From positions 9,381,595 to 9,445,594 of the forward strand of contig CM044962.1 in NCBI GenBank assembly GCA_024516035.1: a stretch of 64,000 nucleotides of DNA, written 5' to 3'. Numbering within the stretch: position 1 is the stretch's first letter; each line of letters starts with the position of its first letter. The notes below the pieces were generated by a model that searched no databases, was not told where the DNA came from, and worked only from the letters and a program-made list of their open reading frames with translations. The DNA is from Bactericera cockerelli. Lineage: Eukaryota; Arthropoda; Insecta; Hemiptera; Triozidae. Shown piece after piece: positions 1 through 10,999 of this stretch. The position numbers and the translations under genes were made by a program.

Positions 1-445
1 AAACCCTTAACCACTTGACTACCAGATATCATATAAAGCCTTAACCACTTGACTACCAGATAACATAAAAACCCTTAACCACTTGACTACCAGATAGCAT
101 ATAAAGCCTTAACCACTTGACTACCAGATATCATATAAAGCCTTAACCACTTGACTACCAGATAACATAAAAACCCTTAACCACTTGACTACCAGATATC
201 ATATAAAGCCTTAACCACTTGACTACCAGATATCATACAAAGCTTTGACCACTTCATTACCAGATATCATACAAAGCCTTAACCACTTGACTACCTGATA
301 TCATACAAAGCCTTAACCACTTGACTACCAGATATCATACAAAGCCTTAACCACTTGACTACCTGATATCATACAAACCCTTAACCACTTGACTACCAAA
401 TATCATACAAACCCTTAACCACTTGACTCCCAGATATCATACAAA
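1..445. repeat. 34-bp satellite, about 13 units
   Basis: Direct tandem repeat of a 34-bp unit (ttaaccacttgactaccaga followed by a variable ta[ta]cata[ct]aaagcc part). The array starts before the window, so its full length is unknown. The unit is the reverse complement of the head (A-box side) of SINE family D, whose copies read ggtagtcaagtggttaa, so the satellite appears to have grown from a SINE fragment. The first units alternate 'tatcatataaagcc' and 'aacataaaaaccc' types, a sign of higher-order duplication; the right-hand units have diverged more. Confidence 0.93.
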
Positions 446-616
446 GTAGGTATGTTGGACGTTGGTACTATGTACATTTGCACATAAATATGTGAAGTAA
501 GTTAGTAACTAAATTGACTATTAGTCAATTTAGAATAGTCAATTTAGTTACTAACTTACTTCACATATTTATGTGCAAATGTACATATATAGTACCAACA
601 TACCTACCTACTTTGT
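441..616. mobile_element. Palindromic MITE (near-perfect hairpin)
   Basis: The left arm from acaaagtaggtatgttgg is matched by the reverse-complement right arm ending ccaacatacctacctactttgt. The arms run about 80 bp and almost meet at the centre (aaattgactattagtcaattt). It is a short non-autonomous foldback element or the relic of one, sitting directly at the right edge of the satellite. No coding capacity. Confidence 0.8.
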
Positions 617-862
617 AAGCCTCCGTGGCGTAATGGTTGTGACTACTGCCCGTAGTCGAGAATTCCCAAGTTCGACTCGCGGTTGGGGCAGACATTTTGA
701 CGAAAATTCTGTTCCATCCATACACGTGAGGCTGCCATTTTCGGCCCTACCCAGGCTGGGTGAGGTTAATGTGGGTAGCTGGTACGATTCCCAGCAAAAA
801 TGGAGGGTAAAACCCCCGTCCTGACTATTTCCAATCAGGACGTACATCAGAATTAGAATCAA
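617..862 (+). mobile_element. SINE family F, full-length
   Basis: tRNA-like head with an A-box-like stretch (gtggcgtaatggttgtgact) and a B-box-like ttcgactcgcggt, followed by a body with 'ctacccaggctgggtgaggt' and 'ggagggtaaaacccccgtcc'. The 3' body is shared with family H, suggesting exchange of modules. An inverted copy lies at about 32.77-32.96 kb. Short open frames across it are not genes. Confidence 0.75.
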
Positions 863-1212
863 CTGGTCACAATAGATCTAAATAGAGGTCGGTGTGATAA
901 TTGGTGCTTCTCTTGTGGAACTCCAACCAGTCTATAATAATAAACATTATTTGTAGGTAGGTACATATACAAGTACATATACATTGAAATTACACAGATA
1001 TTATTCAATAGTATTAACACACAACTGTACTTACATTGAATACGTACTTTCAGATAGTTCAATGCATAATCTTCTTTTAGCTCAATAGAGTTTTAAGGCA
1101 AAATTATGAGAATTTTTCAGTTTGCTTCCGAGCACGCTGAAAGTTAAAGCACATGAATTAACTATCACCATTCTCGATGTTGCTTAACTTCTTTACTCTT
1201 ACAGTCATAATA
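863..1212. other. Unassigned AT-rich spacer
   Basis: No exon, ORF of note or recognisable repeat is seen. The sequence contains short runs of taggtac-type words typical of insect intergenic DNA. Confidence 0.5.
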
Positions 1213-2243
1213 CAGGGTGGGGCAAAAGTCTGGAAACCCCTGAATAACTTTCGAATGCCTTCTTCGGTAAACTTAAAATTTTGTACGGTAAACCGGGCTA
1301 ATAAGACCTTCTTTTAGAGTGGGTCGATTTTTGTTACCGGCCCCCATGTCGGGGCCAGGGGGGCCAACTTCATTTTTTTAAATACGAACCCCCACCTTGC
1401 GATCCATTTTTGGAAAGGTCTTCAAATAAGAAATACATTGGTGCAAATTTTATTTTTAAAATATTCAATTCAATTCAATTCAATATATTTATTGTGTTGT
1501 TAAACATACATTATACACAATTTACAAAACATAAGATTAATTACTTAAAAACTAGCACTATCTACTTCATAATATTATTTATACTAACTAATTACTAAGT
1601 TAATATTTTTCTCAAAAGCAAAAATATTATTTGTTTGCAAATGGCGTCCAACTTTGTGTATGCAGTAAAGTCTGGAAACCCCTGAATATCTTTCGAAAGG
1701 ACTTTCTCAGTAAATTTAAAATTGTGTACGGTAATCCTTGGTAATTAGACCTTATATTAGAATTGGACCGATTTTTTTTTACTGGCCCCCATGTCGGGGC
1801 CAGGGAGGTCAACTTCATTTTTTTAAATACGAAACCCCACCTTGCGATACATTTTTGGAAAGGTCTAAATACCCCGACTTACCGTGCACAACTTTAAATT
1901 AACACAATTTTAAATAAATTTCAAAAGATATTCAGGGGTTTCCAGACTTTACTGAATACACAAAGTTGGACGCCATTTGCAAACAATTTAATATTTAAAA
2001 AATAAAATTTGCACCAATGTATTTCTTAATTAAAGACCTTTCCAAAAATGTATCGCAAGGTGGGGGTTCGTATTTAAAAAAATGAAGTTGGCCCCCCTGG
2101 CCCCGATATGGAGGCCGGTAACAAAAATCCACCCGACTCTAAAAGAAGGTCTTATTAGCCCGGTTTACTTTACAAAATTGTAATTTTAAAGAAGAAGAAA
2201 TTCGAAAGTTATTCAGGGGTTTCCAGACTTTTGCCCCACCCTG
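1213..2243. mobile_element. TA-flanked palindromic element, about 1.03 kb
   Basis: The ends are CAGGGTGGGGCAAAAGTCTGG on the left and its reverse complement on the right, each flanked by TA, consistent with TA target duplication as in Tc1/mariner-type elements. The inverted arms are hundreds of bases long. A third partial copy of the arm (about 1667-1870) lies inside in direct orientation with the left arm, so the element is a nested palindrome. The left arm is interrupted at about 1464-1620 by an AT-rich insertion beginning with (caatt)n that resembles the sequence at 50.34-50.48 kb. No transposase frame is present. The layout resembles the element at 47.17-48.28 kb. Confidence 0.8.
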
Positions 2244-2419
2244 TATAAGACCTGTTTGACTGGAGTAAAGGGACTTCTCAATCTTACCTCGGCAGTATAA
2301 ACAAGGTATATTCTATTCATACAGTCGTAAGACAAGAACCTAATCGGAGATACCTATATTTTGGTGCACTGTCATTGGTTGAAAGGGTCGGTCTCCCCTA
2401 AAATCTGTCCTAAACGCCG

Positions 2420-2640
2420 ACCTCCTAGGCTCAGTGGTTGAGAGCATTGGTTGCTGACCCGGAGGTTGCTGGTTCGAATCCCGGCCGGAGCGGAAAATTC
2501 TGACCGAGTTTTTTCGTTTCCGGGATGGCATAGATGTAAAAATAAAGTACCCTGAAGTAATGCGAAAGCGGTTCCAGGGCACAGTTACGTTTAAAGAAAA
2601 ATATGATTTTATAATTAGGTCCCAAGATAGAGACACAATT
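2420..2640 (+). mobile_element. SINE family E
   Basis: tRNA-like head (gagcattggttgctgacc, then ggttcgaatcccggcc as B box) followed by a body with 'ccctgaagtaatgcgaaa'. Further copies at 11.52-11.74 kb (inverted) and 12.59-12.79 kb. Confidence 0.8.
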
Positions 2641-3264
2641 TCAATTTCACTGAAACGTTGATATTTTTAGCAAAACATTCAATAAGTAACTACTACTTCC
2701 TATATCTACGCTTTGAATGAGGCAAAGATACACGCATTTAATGAGGATTTTTTATACAGTATATGTCAATTCTGCAATTTTTTTCATCGGTGGCAACATA
2801 ATATAAGAGGAAGTTATGTTTCGCTCCGTCTCTCTCTCACTCGGTACTCTCTCTCTCTCTTTCTCTCTCTCTCTTTCCAACTGGTCTATACATAATCTAT
2901 TTTTTTGCTAAAGTTTTAGCCATAATAATGAAGGTTTTGCATTTTTTTTTCTCTCTCTCTTAGGCAAACATATCTGGGTTAGTCTTCTCTGGTGGCTATT
3001 CAATCTCTGATGCGCTGTATGCATGTCAGATGCTGTCTGGTTCAATAGAACGGACGATTTACCCGGTTTATTATGTGTGTAATGAGAATAAAAAAAATAG
3101 TGGTTCTGTGAACTAATGTAGACCTCGGAGAGTTTAATCGAATTAAAAATACATCAAGCATCTAAAGAACACAACCTTTCATTGACTATAGGTACCCCAC
3201 TGGATTTCAAAATGAAAAAAAAAAACGGACCGAAAAAACAATACGTTCTATATCGTTATCCACA
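2641..3264. other. AT-rich spacer with CT microsatellite
   Basis: No gene seen. Contains (CT)n-rich stretches at about 2822-2880 and 2950-2962 and otherwise unassigned sequence. Confidence 0.5.
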
Positions 3265-3440
3265 ATTGCACAGATTCCAGAGGTCGTGGGTTCGAAACCC
3301 ATCCGGGACATGACAAGTTATCCTCCCATTTGGCATTTTTACCACATAATAATGTGTCTTGAGCTCACTGCTGGAATAATAGGACTTTAACTGTCCTGTT
3401 CGGGCAGTATAAATAAGGCGATATTATTATTATTATTAAA
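3265..3440 (+). mobile_element. SINE family B, 3' two thirds
   Basis: Begins within the tRNA-like head (ggtcgtgggttcgaaaccca as B box) and continues through 'gacatgacaagttatcctcc' and 'cgggcagtataaataaggcg' to an (ATT)n tail. Confidence 0.8.
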
Positions 3441-3504
3441 CAGTTGTAATCTGCATGAAATTCAAAAATATGTTGGTTAGGGTGGTTTTTTTCTGATCTC
3501 TCTT

Positions 3505-3775
3505 TTTAGTAGGCATGGAACAGCAGCTACCGAATACGATTGTGGTCTGTGCTGTAGCTTGACCATCCTGTAGTATGTCTCGCCTCTGATGGGCGCGAAG
3601 TGACACAATACTTCCCACTTAGGTGCTGGGTCAACACGAGCGCATAGGAAGGTATCCCTTACAAACAACTGTAACCAAATTAAGAATACAATTTTTTTGT
3701 CGGCACGGGGGATCGAACCGGAGACCTTCCGCATGGCAAGCGAGTGCTTAACCACTGAGCTGATTGTGCGCTCTT
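3505..3775 (-). mobile_element. SINE family A, inverted
   Basis: On the minus strand: tRNA-like head (gctcagtggttaagcactcg, B box ggttcgatccccc), then the body 'ggataccttcc...gacccagcacctaa...ctactacgggatggtc' and a poly(A)-like end. Open frames across it are shadows. Confidence 0.85.
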
Positions 3776-3869
3776 TTACTTATTTTACTTTTTCTTATCC
3801 GTGGCTAGATCCTAGACTAGACGACCATTAGCCCAACAGCTTGCCTCCATTGATTTTTTTTCTTTGTTT

Positions 3870-4015
3870 TTTGGTTCAACGTGGCTTTCAACTGTATGGT
3901 CATTGCACGACGGGGGTTTTACCCACCATTCGCTGGAAACTCACAAACCAGCTGCTCAATTTAATCTCACCCAGCCTGATTAGGGACGGAAATAGCCAGC
4001 CGAAGTAGTCCGAAG
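3870..4015 (-). mobile_element. SINE family H fragment
   Basis: Minus-strand body with 'ggtgagattaa' and 'gggtaaaacccccgtcg'; the tRNA-like head is missing or has diverged beyond recognition. Confidence 0.6.
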
Positions 4016-4224
4016 AAGAGAGAACAGTAAATAATGAGGATAGTACTGTGTGAAGTCGGACACAATAAGGTTGTAAAACTTGATGAACTTAATGGTAACA
4101 TCGGTATCAATAGTAATAATAATAATATAGGAAAAGAAAAACAATAATATTGTAACAGTAGTATATTCATAATAATAGGTAATTGTAAAATCATGCAGTA
4201 GTGTTAGCGTACCATTACCGACAG

Positions 4225-4665
4225 CTCAATACTGACCTGCGGTTGGCGAGATGGTCAATTAGTGGTCAGACAGTCTAATGGTTTGTGGTTCGATCCCGAT
4301 CGATGGCGTAACTATTGACAAATCCAGACAGAACTGTCTGATGTAGATTATACAGAGTTCAGGGGAACATATTGTTCATAAGTTATCTCTTCGCAATATG
4401 AACAGACAAACTATCTGCCATCCAGAGTCGATGGCTCGTTGAATACACTAGATCTCATACAGTCAGTGAAGTTAAGAAACGTCCAGCAATGCTAGGACTT
4501 GGATGGGTGACCATGCATATTCGAACCCTCGAGATGCTGGCTATTCCTGAAATCCTGACCACTCAGGCTGGGTGAGATTTATTTGAGTAGCTGATTTGTG
4601 AGTTTGGAGTGTATAACCCCCGTCGCGATATTACCATGCAGTTGAAAGCGCTGTTAAACTAAAAA
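4225..4665 (+). mobile_element. tRNA-headed SINE plus family H fragment
   Basis: A tRNA-like head (A-box-like tggtcaattagtgg, B box ggttcgatcccga) with the body 'cagacagaactgtctg' has no second copy that I noticed. It is followed at about 4505-4660 by a family H body (caggctgggtgagatttat, tataacccccgtcg). Confidence 0.55.
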
Positions 4666-4707
4666 ACCATCAAATTCGATCAGTTCGTATCAGTATAAAT
4701 ATCACTG

Positions 4708-4990
4708 AGCGCGCGATTAGCTCAGTGGTTAAGCACTCGCTGCGGAAGGTCCCGCGTTCGATCCCCCGTGCCGGCAAATTTTTTGTATTCTTAGTTTTAA
4801 TTACAATTGTTTGTAAGGGATACCTTCCGGTGCCCTCGTGTTGACCCAGCACCTAAATGGGAAGTATTGTGTCACTTCTCGCCCATCAGAAGGGAGGCAT
4901 ACTACGGGATGGGCAGGCTACAACACAGACCACAAGCGTCTACGGTAGCTCCTGTTAGTCCAAACGGGACCTTCCCTAAATTCTGTTAAA
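4708..4990 (+). mobile_element. SINE family A
   Basis: Near full-length: head 'gcgcgattagctcagtgg', B box cgttcgatccccc, body through 'ctacaacacagaccacaagc'. The 3' end is replaced by unrelated sequence. Confidence 0.85.
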
Positions 4991-5434
4991 TTTCAAGATA
5001 AGCACTTTCAATTTTTACACCACTTCTCGTAATTTTGATGAAGTTAAGCAACGTCCAGAAAGATGAATACTTGCCGAGTGAACTCAAATTGTTGTGATGT
5101 TGGCTATTTCACTCTTTTATCCTTTAGGTATTGTACTTTTCAGAAGATAATTATCATTTCAAGCAGATACAACCGGCGTATAATAGTTCTTTGTTCTTTT
5201 ACTAACCAACCTACTGTTATGTCTATTTTAGACTTAAAGATCAGCGAGATCAAAGAAGCAGTTACGAGTAATCTGAGAGAACAGATGGGTGTTATAACAT
5301 CCGAGTATACTTCTATACTACTTTCACTATAGCTCGGCGATGTTGCTTCGGAGAGCAAAGTTGAGATTGGAGGCGGGTATCAAAGCAAATGATAATAATA
5401 ATAATGCTTTTTCTTTGTGTTATTATGTCACAAT

Positions 5435-5690
5435 TTTAGTGGGTAGCTCAGAATCATAGGACTTTACCACTATAATTTACAATATCTCGTATATTTTTGC
5501 CTATGATTCTGCCACTGGTCGCTGCTTCACATCAAATCAGCTACTCATTTTTTCTCACGAGGTATGAGTGGACCCCGAACATCCAAGTACAGAGCAGAAA
5601 AATTCCTACACCGCTGGGGATCGAACTCAGGTTACCATGTGTGCAATGCCTAGCGCGCTAACTCACTCTGCCACAGTGACTACTTGCTTT
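5435..5690 (-). mobile_element. SINE family G, inverted
   Basis: On the minus strand a tRNA-like head (agttagcgcgctaggcattg, B box gttcgatcccc) followed by 'ggaatttttctgctctgtac'. A second copy is at about 30.91-31.05 kb. Confidence 0.65.
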
Positions 5691-5694
5691 GATA

Positions 5695-5925
5695 ATAATA
5701 AAAATAATAATCGTAACACTCTTTAGTCGAAGGTAACCACCAGGCGAGGTTAATGCTCCAAGCATTTTCTACCACCCTAACCCCCTCAGAGTCTTATTAT
5801 TATGTGGTCGCAAAGTCATATTAATGAAGAAAAACTCGTACACTGGGTGGGATTCGAACCAACGGATCCCTACACTACCCGAGTTACCAGACTAGCGTGT
5901 TAACCACTTGACTAGTGCACTTTAG
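5695..5925 (-). mobile_element. SINE family D, inverted
   Basis: Minus-strand head 'agtcaagtggttaacacgct' with B box ggttcgaatcccaccc, body with 'aagactctgaggggg', (ATT)n-like end. This is the family whose head resembles the 34-bp satellite at 1-445. Confidence 0.85.
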
Positions 5926-6009
5926 ACCGACCTATTTGTCATATTGTTAAACTACCTAACCATAAAAAAAGCTAAGCGGGAAACAACTTTGTACTACAGC
6001 AAATAACTT

Positions 6010-6490
6010 TTTTTTTTGGGTTTAACGTCGCTTTCAACTAAATGGTCATGGACGGGCAGGAAACTAACAAGCCTGCTACACACATTAACATCACCCAGCC
6101 TGGGTCGGGCCATCACGGACGTTGCTTATTTTCGGTGATCCTACAAGAAATGGTGCATTCAACGCGCCATCGACGCTTCTTCGACCTTTTTTAACAAAAG
6201 AAATTGGAAAAGACTTCACTTATTTTGTAGCCATGAAATAGCGATGTACTGTAGACGCTTGTGGTCTGTATTGTATTTTGTGACTTGTCGATTTGACCCA
6301 TTTCGTAGTATGCCTCCCCTCTGATGGGTGAAAAATGACTCAATACAACATAGATGCTGGGTTAACACGAGATCAGAAGGTATCTCTTAAAATAACCAAT
6401 ATTTAATACAATTTTCTGTCGGCTCTGGAGTTCGAACCCTGAACCTTCAGCATGGCAAGCGAGTATTTTAACACTGAGATAATAGAGGGC
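6010..6490 (-). mobile_element. Family H fragment next to SINE family A, both inverted
   Basis: About 6015-6190 holds the family H body (caggctgggtgatgttaat in reverse). About 6195-6490 is an older, diverged family A copy ending in a degenerate head (ctcagtgttaaaatactcgc in reverse). Confidence 0.7.
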
Positions 6491-6706
6491 TCCTACGACA
6501 TTGTAAATTACGACTTATGAAACTATACGAGTACTATGCCCTACAATTTTACCGATTCTGGTGCATCTCACAAAGATCGTATGTGGTACCTAATTACCTA
6601 TCTCTTATCCTACAAATGTGTGTGGTATATTAATAAGTATTTCAAAATCAACCATTCAGTTTAGAAGTGTATAATATCCACCAAAAAGCAGGAATATAAA
6701 CAAAGG

Positions 6707-6865
6707 GTTGGGTGGAAGAGATTGCCACAGGCAATAACCCCGCCCTTTAGGTAGGACATTATTGTTATTTTCTTTTCTTTTTTATTTTGTCATTTGTTTG
6801 TTCTTTTTTCTTCTACCTTTTCTTAATTTTATAATGTTGCATGTTTGTCCTCCTAATAAAGCTTA

Positions 6866-6899
<34 letters not shown>

Positions 6900-6900
6900 C
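6707..6900 (+). mobile_element. Tail T module with poly(A)
   Basis: Starts ggttgggtggaagagattgc, continues 'caataaccccgccctttagg', and ends 'ctaataaagcttaat' with a roughly 32-base poly(A) run. It resembles the 3' end of a LINE or a SINE lacking a head; the embedded aataaa is a polyadenylation signal. Other copies are near 26.49, 29.26, 50.79, 61.61 and 62.66 kb, with an inverted one near 14.05 kb. Confidence 0.75.
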
Positions 6901-7044
6901 CAAGTTTCTGAAGATGAATAATATCTAGATATATATTTTTTTTTTCAGTACTCTCAAAAGATTATTTTTTATTCAGCAAATCAAAAACCTCTCTGCATAC
7001 GCACCCTATGACTTTACACAAATTATTTCCGATTTTGAATGATT

Positions 7045-7345
7045 TTAAAATAATGATGAGTTTTGAACCCGCGTCCACTGGATTACTAGACCGACATTAT
7101 GACCACTGAGCTACCGGGACTGACAATAAAGAAATAGTAATAATAATATCGCCTTATTTATACTGCCCGATTAGGACTATTAAGCCTCATTATTCCAGCA
7201 GTAAGCCCAAGACGCATTATGATGTGGTAAAAATCCCAAATGGGAGGATAACTTGTCATGTCCCGGCGGGGTTTCGAACCCGCGACCTCTGGAATCTCTG
7301 GATTCACAGAGTGCCGCCTTTACCACTGAGCTAAAGGGACAGACA
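7045..7345 (-). mobile_element. SINE family B, two inverted copies (one partial)
   Basis: A partial head at about 7050-7125 (gtagctcagtggtcataatg in reverse) precedes a near-complete inverted copy at about 7135-7345, with the (ATT)n tail at its left and B box 'gggtttcgaacccgcg' inside. Confidence 0.8.
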
Positions 7346-7784
7346 GAAATAAACAAATAATAATAGTTCTCAGGACTTGGCCTGACGCCTCAACCGATTG
7401 TCCAGCTCTTGCTTGCTCAGCTTTGTAAAACGTATTTAGCAGTTAAATATTCGTTCCACCTGGATATTCTGAATTGAAGACACGCTAAGATGACTGAAGA
7501 TTAAAGTTGCACTTGGAATAGTGTTTCAGTAGGTCAAGCGGCAGATATTGTGCACGCATATGTCATTATGGCTGTTTTATCTGACGATCTACCGTAGATG
7601 AGATGGGCTGTGGCCGTTATATGCAGTGCATTGATAGATGTAATAATGTAATATGTACATATTATTATGTTCATTGAAAGATGTAATATGTACAATATGT
7701 ACATAAGTACATTGAAAGATGAAATAAATTGATATATCTCCCTTGCTTTTTATCATATTTATATTAGATTATATTGCTATTGGG
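7346..7784. other. Unassigned AT-rich spacer
   Basis: No gene or clear repeat. A 'gatgtaat(a)atgtaca' motif recurs several times at about 7635-7715. Confidence 0.45.
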
Positions 7785-7940
7785 GTCGGCAATGTTCAAC
7801 CTCGTGGTTGAGGTTGGAGCACGTTTTTTTATGGCTGGATTCCCTTCTTAAAGGTAACGTCGATTTTATTTGGTTTTAACGTCCTCAATCAGGACAGGAG
7901 TGTTAACATCCATTCGCTGGGAATCGTACCAACTACCCAA
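7785..7940 (-). mobile_element. Dispersed repeat related to 17.53-17.82 kb
   Basis: Reverse complement of the sequence at about 17.53-17.70 kb: 'gttcaacctcgtggttgagg' and 'ttcgctgggaatcgtacc' are shared. Probably the 3' body of a family F/H relative. Confidence 0.55.
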
Positions 7941-8019
7941 TTTATTACTAATAGCATGTAATAAATTGATAGATTTAATAAATTAAACAGATGTAGATAC
8001 CTAGTATCTACTTGTATGG

Positions 8020-8310
8020 AAACTCTAATGCCGGTCTCAGTACCTCGCTCGATAAGACATTGGACTCGTAACCTGGAGGTCGGTGGTTCGAGTCCCTATG
8101 TAGTGTGCCAAATTTCATCCAGGCGGATTTGTTAAAAATTAAAAAAAAAAAAGAAAAAAAAAAGGAAAATATATTTGTGTTAATCACTTTCGTGATACCA
8201 CAACTACTCAAACTCGCTTTACTAAATCTGGAAGCGGGACTTGAACCACCGACCTCCAGGTTACCAGTCCACCGCCTTATCAATCAAGCTACTGAGGTCG
8301 GTTCCAGGCA
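8020..8310. mobile_element. Two SINE family C copies in head-outward inverted arrangement
   Basis: About 8030-8160 is a plus-strand family C head (B box ggttcgagtccc) and about 8165-8310 an inverted copy (cgggacttgaaccaccgacc), joined through an A-rich centre. The pair forms an imperfect 280-bp inverted repeat. Confidence 0.75.
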
Positions 8311-8494
8311 GATTTGTTTCATTGTTACACCGCTCTTGTGACCAATACAAATATCATAATACACTTTTCTCTCTTATACGTACAAGGAGAATCTTCAGAA
8401 AGTATTATGCTAGACCCAACTATGAGCATGGAGAAAACCACATGACCAAGCATCCAAAATAGATCATAAAAAAAACAAATCCGTCTACAAATAT

Positions 8495-8705
8495 TATAAT
8501 AATAATATCACTCTTTAGTGGAAGGTAACCACCGGGCGAGGTTAATGCTCAAAGCATTTTCTACCACCTAACCCTCAGAGTCTTATTATTATGTGGTTAC
8601 AAACTCAAATTAATGAGGAAAAATTTATGCACTGGGTGGGATTCGAACCAACGGACCCCTACGCTACCTGGATCACCAGACTAGCGCGTTAACCACTTGA
8701 CTACA
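8495..8705 (-). mobile_element. SINE family D, inverted
   Basis: Same organisation as the copy at 5.7 kb: minus-strand head with agtcaagtggttaacgcgct and B box ggttcgaatcccaccc. Confidence 0.85.
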
Positions 8706-9090
8706 AATCTTGTATCCCAATTTCAATATCAACATCATCGAAGTGACTGGACTAATGGTAGGAAACGAAGGAACCATCACTAATTTTTTTTAATAAACCA
8801 GAGAAAAAAAATTGATCTCCCAAAATTCATGGCTGAAAAAATCATCATTGCATTCGTGGTTCTTTCAAAATTATACTAATTATTGAAAATAATATACTTA
8901 ATTGTTTCACAATGTTACTGAATCGTTTGGCAAACATCAGTGCGATGTCAGTTAAATAAATATAAAAAAATGGTATAAAAGTTGCGTTACTTTTATTCTC
9001 ATACTTAATATTTATACAACTGGAATTGTTTGTTTGGTTAGAACACCGGCCTATGGTTTTCTCACACTGTCCTAATGGTTGTCCAGACTT
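8706..9090. other. Unassigned AT-rich spacer
   Basis: No gene, RNA or recognisable element seen. Confidence 0.45.
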
Positions 9091-9094
9091 TCAT

Positions 9095-9150
9095 ACCATT
9101 CATTCGTTTCACACCATTCATTCGTTTCACACCATTTATTCGTTTAACCT
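9095..9150. repeat. 18-bp minisatellite, three units
   Basis: The unit 'accattcattcgtttcac' is repeated about three times. Confidence 0.8.
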
Positions 9151-9235
9151 GATTGGACTTCTATACTTTGGGACTCAGATACTTTCGCTGTGGGGGACGT
9201 TAAATAGATTCTGTACCAGCTTTATCAGGTCAAAA

Positions 9236-9625
9236 AACAATATCACAAATCGCTCGCTCCCCCCAAAAAAACAATAACACAAATTGCTCGCACCCCCCAA
9301 AAAACAATCACACAAATCGCTCGCGCCCCCCCAAAAAACTATAATACAAATCGCTCGCGCCCCCAAGAACACAACAACGCAAATCGCTAGCGCCCCCCAA
9401 AAATAAATAATAAGAATCGCTCGCGCCCCCCAAAAAACAATAACAGAAATCGCTCGCCCCCCCAAAAAAAAAACAATAATACAAATAGCTTGCACTACCA
9501 AAAAAAAAAAAACAATAACAGAAATTGCTCCCCCCCCCCCAAAAAACAATAACAGAAATCGCTCGCCCCCCCCCCCCCCCCAAAAAAAAACAATAATACA
9601 AATCGCTCGCGCTCCCCTAAAACCA
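9236..9625. repeat. C/A-rich minisatellite, about 33-bp unit
   Basis: About 11 units of 'acaaatcgctcgcgcccccc' plus an A-rich 'aaaaaacaataac' part, with variable C- and A-run lengths. The opposite strand stays open in two frames for about 100-157 codons because the unit lacks stops, giving monotonous Gly/Ala/Ile/Val/Phe-rich translations. I read these as a by-product of the repeat, not a protein. Confidence 0.9.
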
Positions 9626-9727
9626 ATAACACAAATTGGTTTACACAAACCCTGTTAAATCCTTTACAGAGTTTGCTTTAATATAATAATTTATAATATA
9701 AGATGCCCGGTAGACATGTGTATATAC

Positions 9728-10232
9728 TGTACAAGCGGGCTGTCGCCCGCTTTGCGGGGCGAGGCATGGCCGTGAAAGCAAAAAATCCTTTTTCGCCAAT
9801 GGCAGGTGTTGTAGTGGGAATTTCGAAAGATCCCATCTTATTGCACATCTAGACTATAAGACAAAGCTACCTACCAAATTTCAGCTTCCTAGGACTTACG
9901 GTTTGGGCTGTAGAGCGATGATCAGTCAGTGGTCAGTCAGTGGTCAGTGACTTTGACATTTATATATTAAGATACAAGCAGGCTGTCGCCCGCTTTGCGG
10001 GCCGAGGCATGGCCGTGAAAGCAAAAAATAACCTTTTTCGCCAATGGCAGGTGTTGTAGTGGGAATTTCGAAAAATCCCGTCTTATTGCACATCTAGACT
10101 ATAAGACAAAGCTACCTACCAAATTTCAGCTTCCTAGGACTTACGGTTTGGGCTGTAGAGCGATGATCAGTCAGTGGTCAGTGTCAGTGGTCAGGGTCAG
10201 TGAGTGACTTTGACATTTATATATTAAGATTT
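9728..10232 (+). mobile_element. Dispersed 245-bp repeat, two tandem copies
   Basis: Copies at about 9733-9972 and 9975-10232 each begin 'gcgggctgtcgcccgctttg' (a GC-rich hairpin), continue 'gtgttgtagtgggaatttcg' and end in variable gtcagtgg repeats with 'tttgacatttatatattaag'. A third copy is at 18.04-18.28 kb. The constant 3' end preceded by a variable short repeat suggests a retroposed family (LINE 3' end or SINE). Confidence 0.75.
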
Positions 10233-10289
10233 GACGGGTTTAGCCCTACTTACATTTTCAAATCAAATAACTCAAAAATTGATAGTCAA

Positions 10290-10690
10290 GTACATAAATC
10301 GCCTCTGATAACACAAAGAGGTGTAAACCACAAATTTTTGAAATCGGTTTTATTGATTGGATTGAGTCTACTGTACGTGGGCTATATTTTGCTCTCACAA
10401 ATAGACGTAATCCAATTATAATCCAAAGAAAAGATACAACAAAAATTGAAATCAGGCGTATCCCTCATTTTCTCTTTTTCAGACAAATCAAATAGGCGTA
10501 AATCGATAGTCACAGTTAAATAATCAAATTTGGCAACAGAAAAAGTTCGTATGGTCATTCACGGGTACAGGAAAGTGATAATGTTCCTACCGTGAACAGA
10601 AAATTTATGCACAAGAAAACTCATTTTGGCTCTCCTGTAAAATTTCGAAAATGTTGTTTACTCCTCTTTGTGTTATCAGAGGCGAAATGA
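10290..10690. mobile_element. Inverted-repeat element, about 400 bp
   Basis: The left end 'cgcctctgataacacaaaga' is matched by the right end 'tctttgtgttatcagaggcg'. The interior is AT-rich without a frame. Likely a MITE; the target duplication is unclear. Confidence 0.65.
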
Positions 10691-10999
10691 CAAAATAGGC
10701 CATTCAGACTCTTAGGAAGGCCAGACAGACGAATGTGGAAGTAGGAGTGCATAAATAAATAATAATGACACAAGCATTATAATAGTACCACCCTGTATCG
10801 ATTTTTTATTTATTTTCATGGTATTTTTTTTTTTAATGTATTCATTTTATTTATTTGACGAATGGTCTTGACACAGTGACATGAATGATCTATCAGAAAA
10901 AAAAAGAAAAAAAATAATAAACGGTTAGAAATTAAAGGGAATATGTATTATAGGTGTTTATTGTAAATAAATTGTTTAATACCTGATTTTAATTATGTA
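10691..10999. other. Unassigned AT-rich spacer
   Basis: Contains a stretch with 'tttatttgacgaatggtctt' that recurs near 19.25 kb; nothing else recognised. Confidence 0.4.

Noticed and set aside
1..445. Possible telomeric repeat because of 'aaaccctta' at the left edge
   Set aside because: The unit is 34 bp and SINE-like, not a short telomeric repeat such as TTAGG.
5219..5332. Frame reading SILDLKISEIKEAVTSNLRE
   Set aside because: Only about 37 codons with coiled-coil flavour, possibly a LINE ORF1 scrap; no flanking support, so not called as a gene.
9175..9648. 157-codon minus-strand ORF rich in Gly/Phe/Ile/Val
   Set aside because: It is produced by the C/A-rich minisatellite, is open in two frames with the same monotony, and lacks a credible start or domain.
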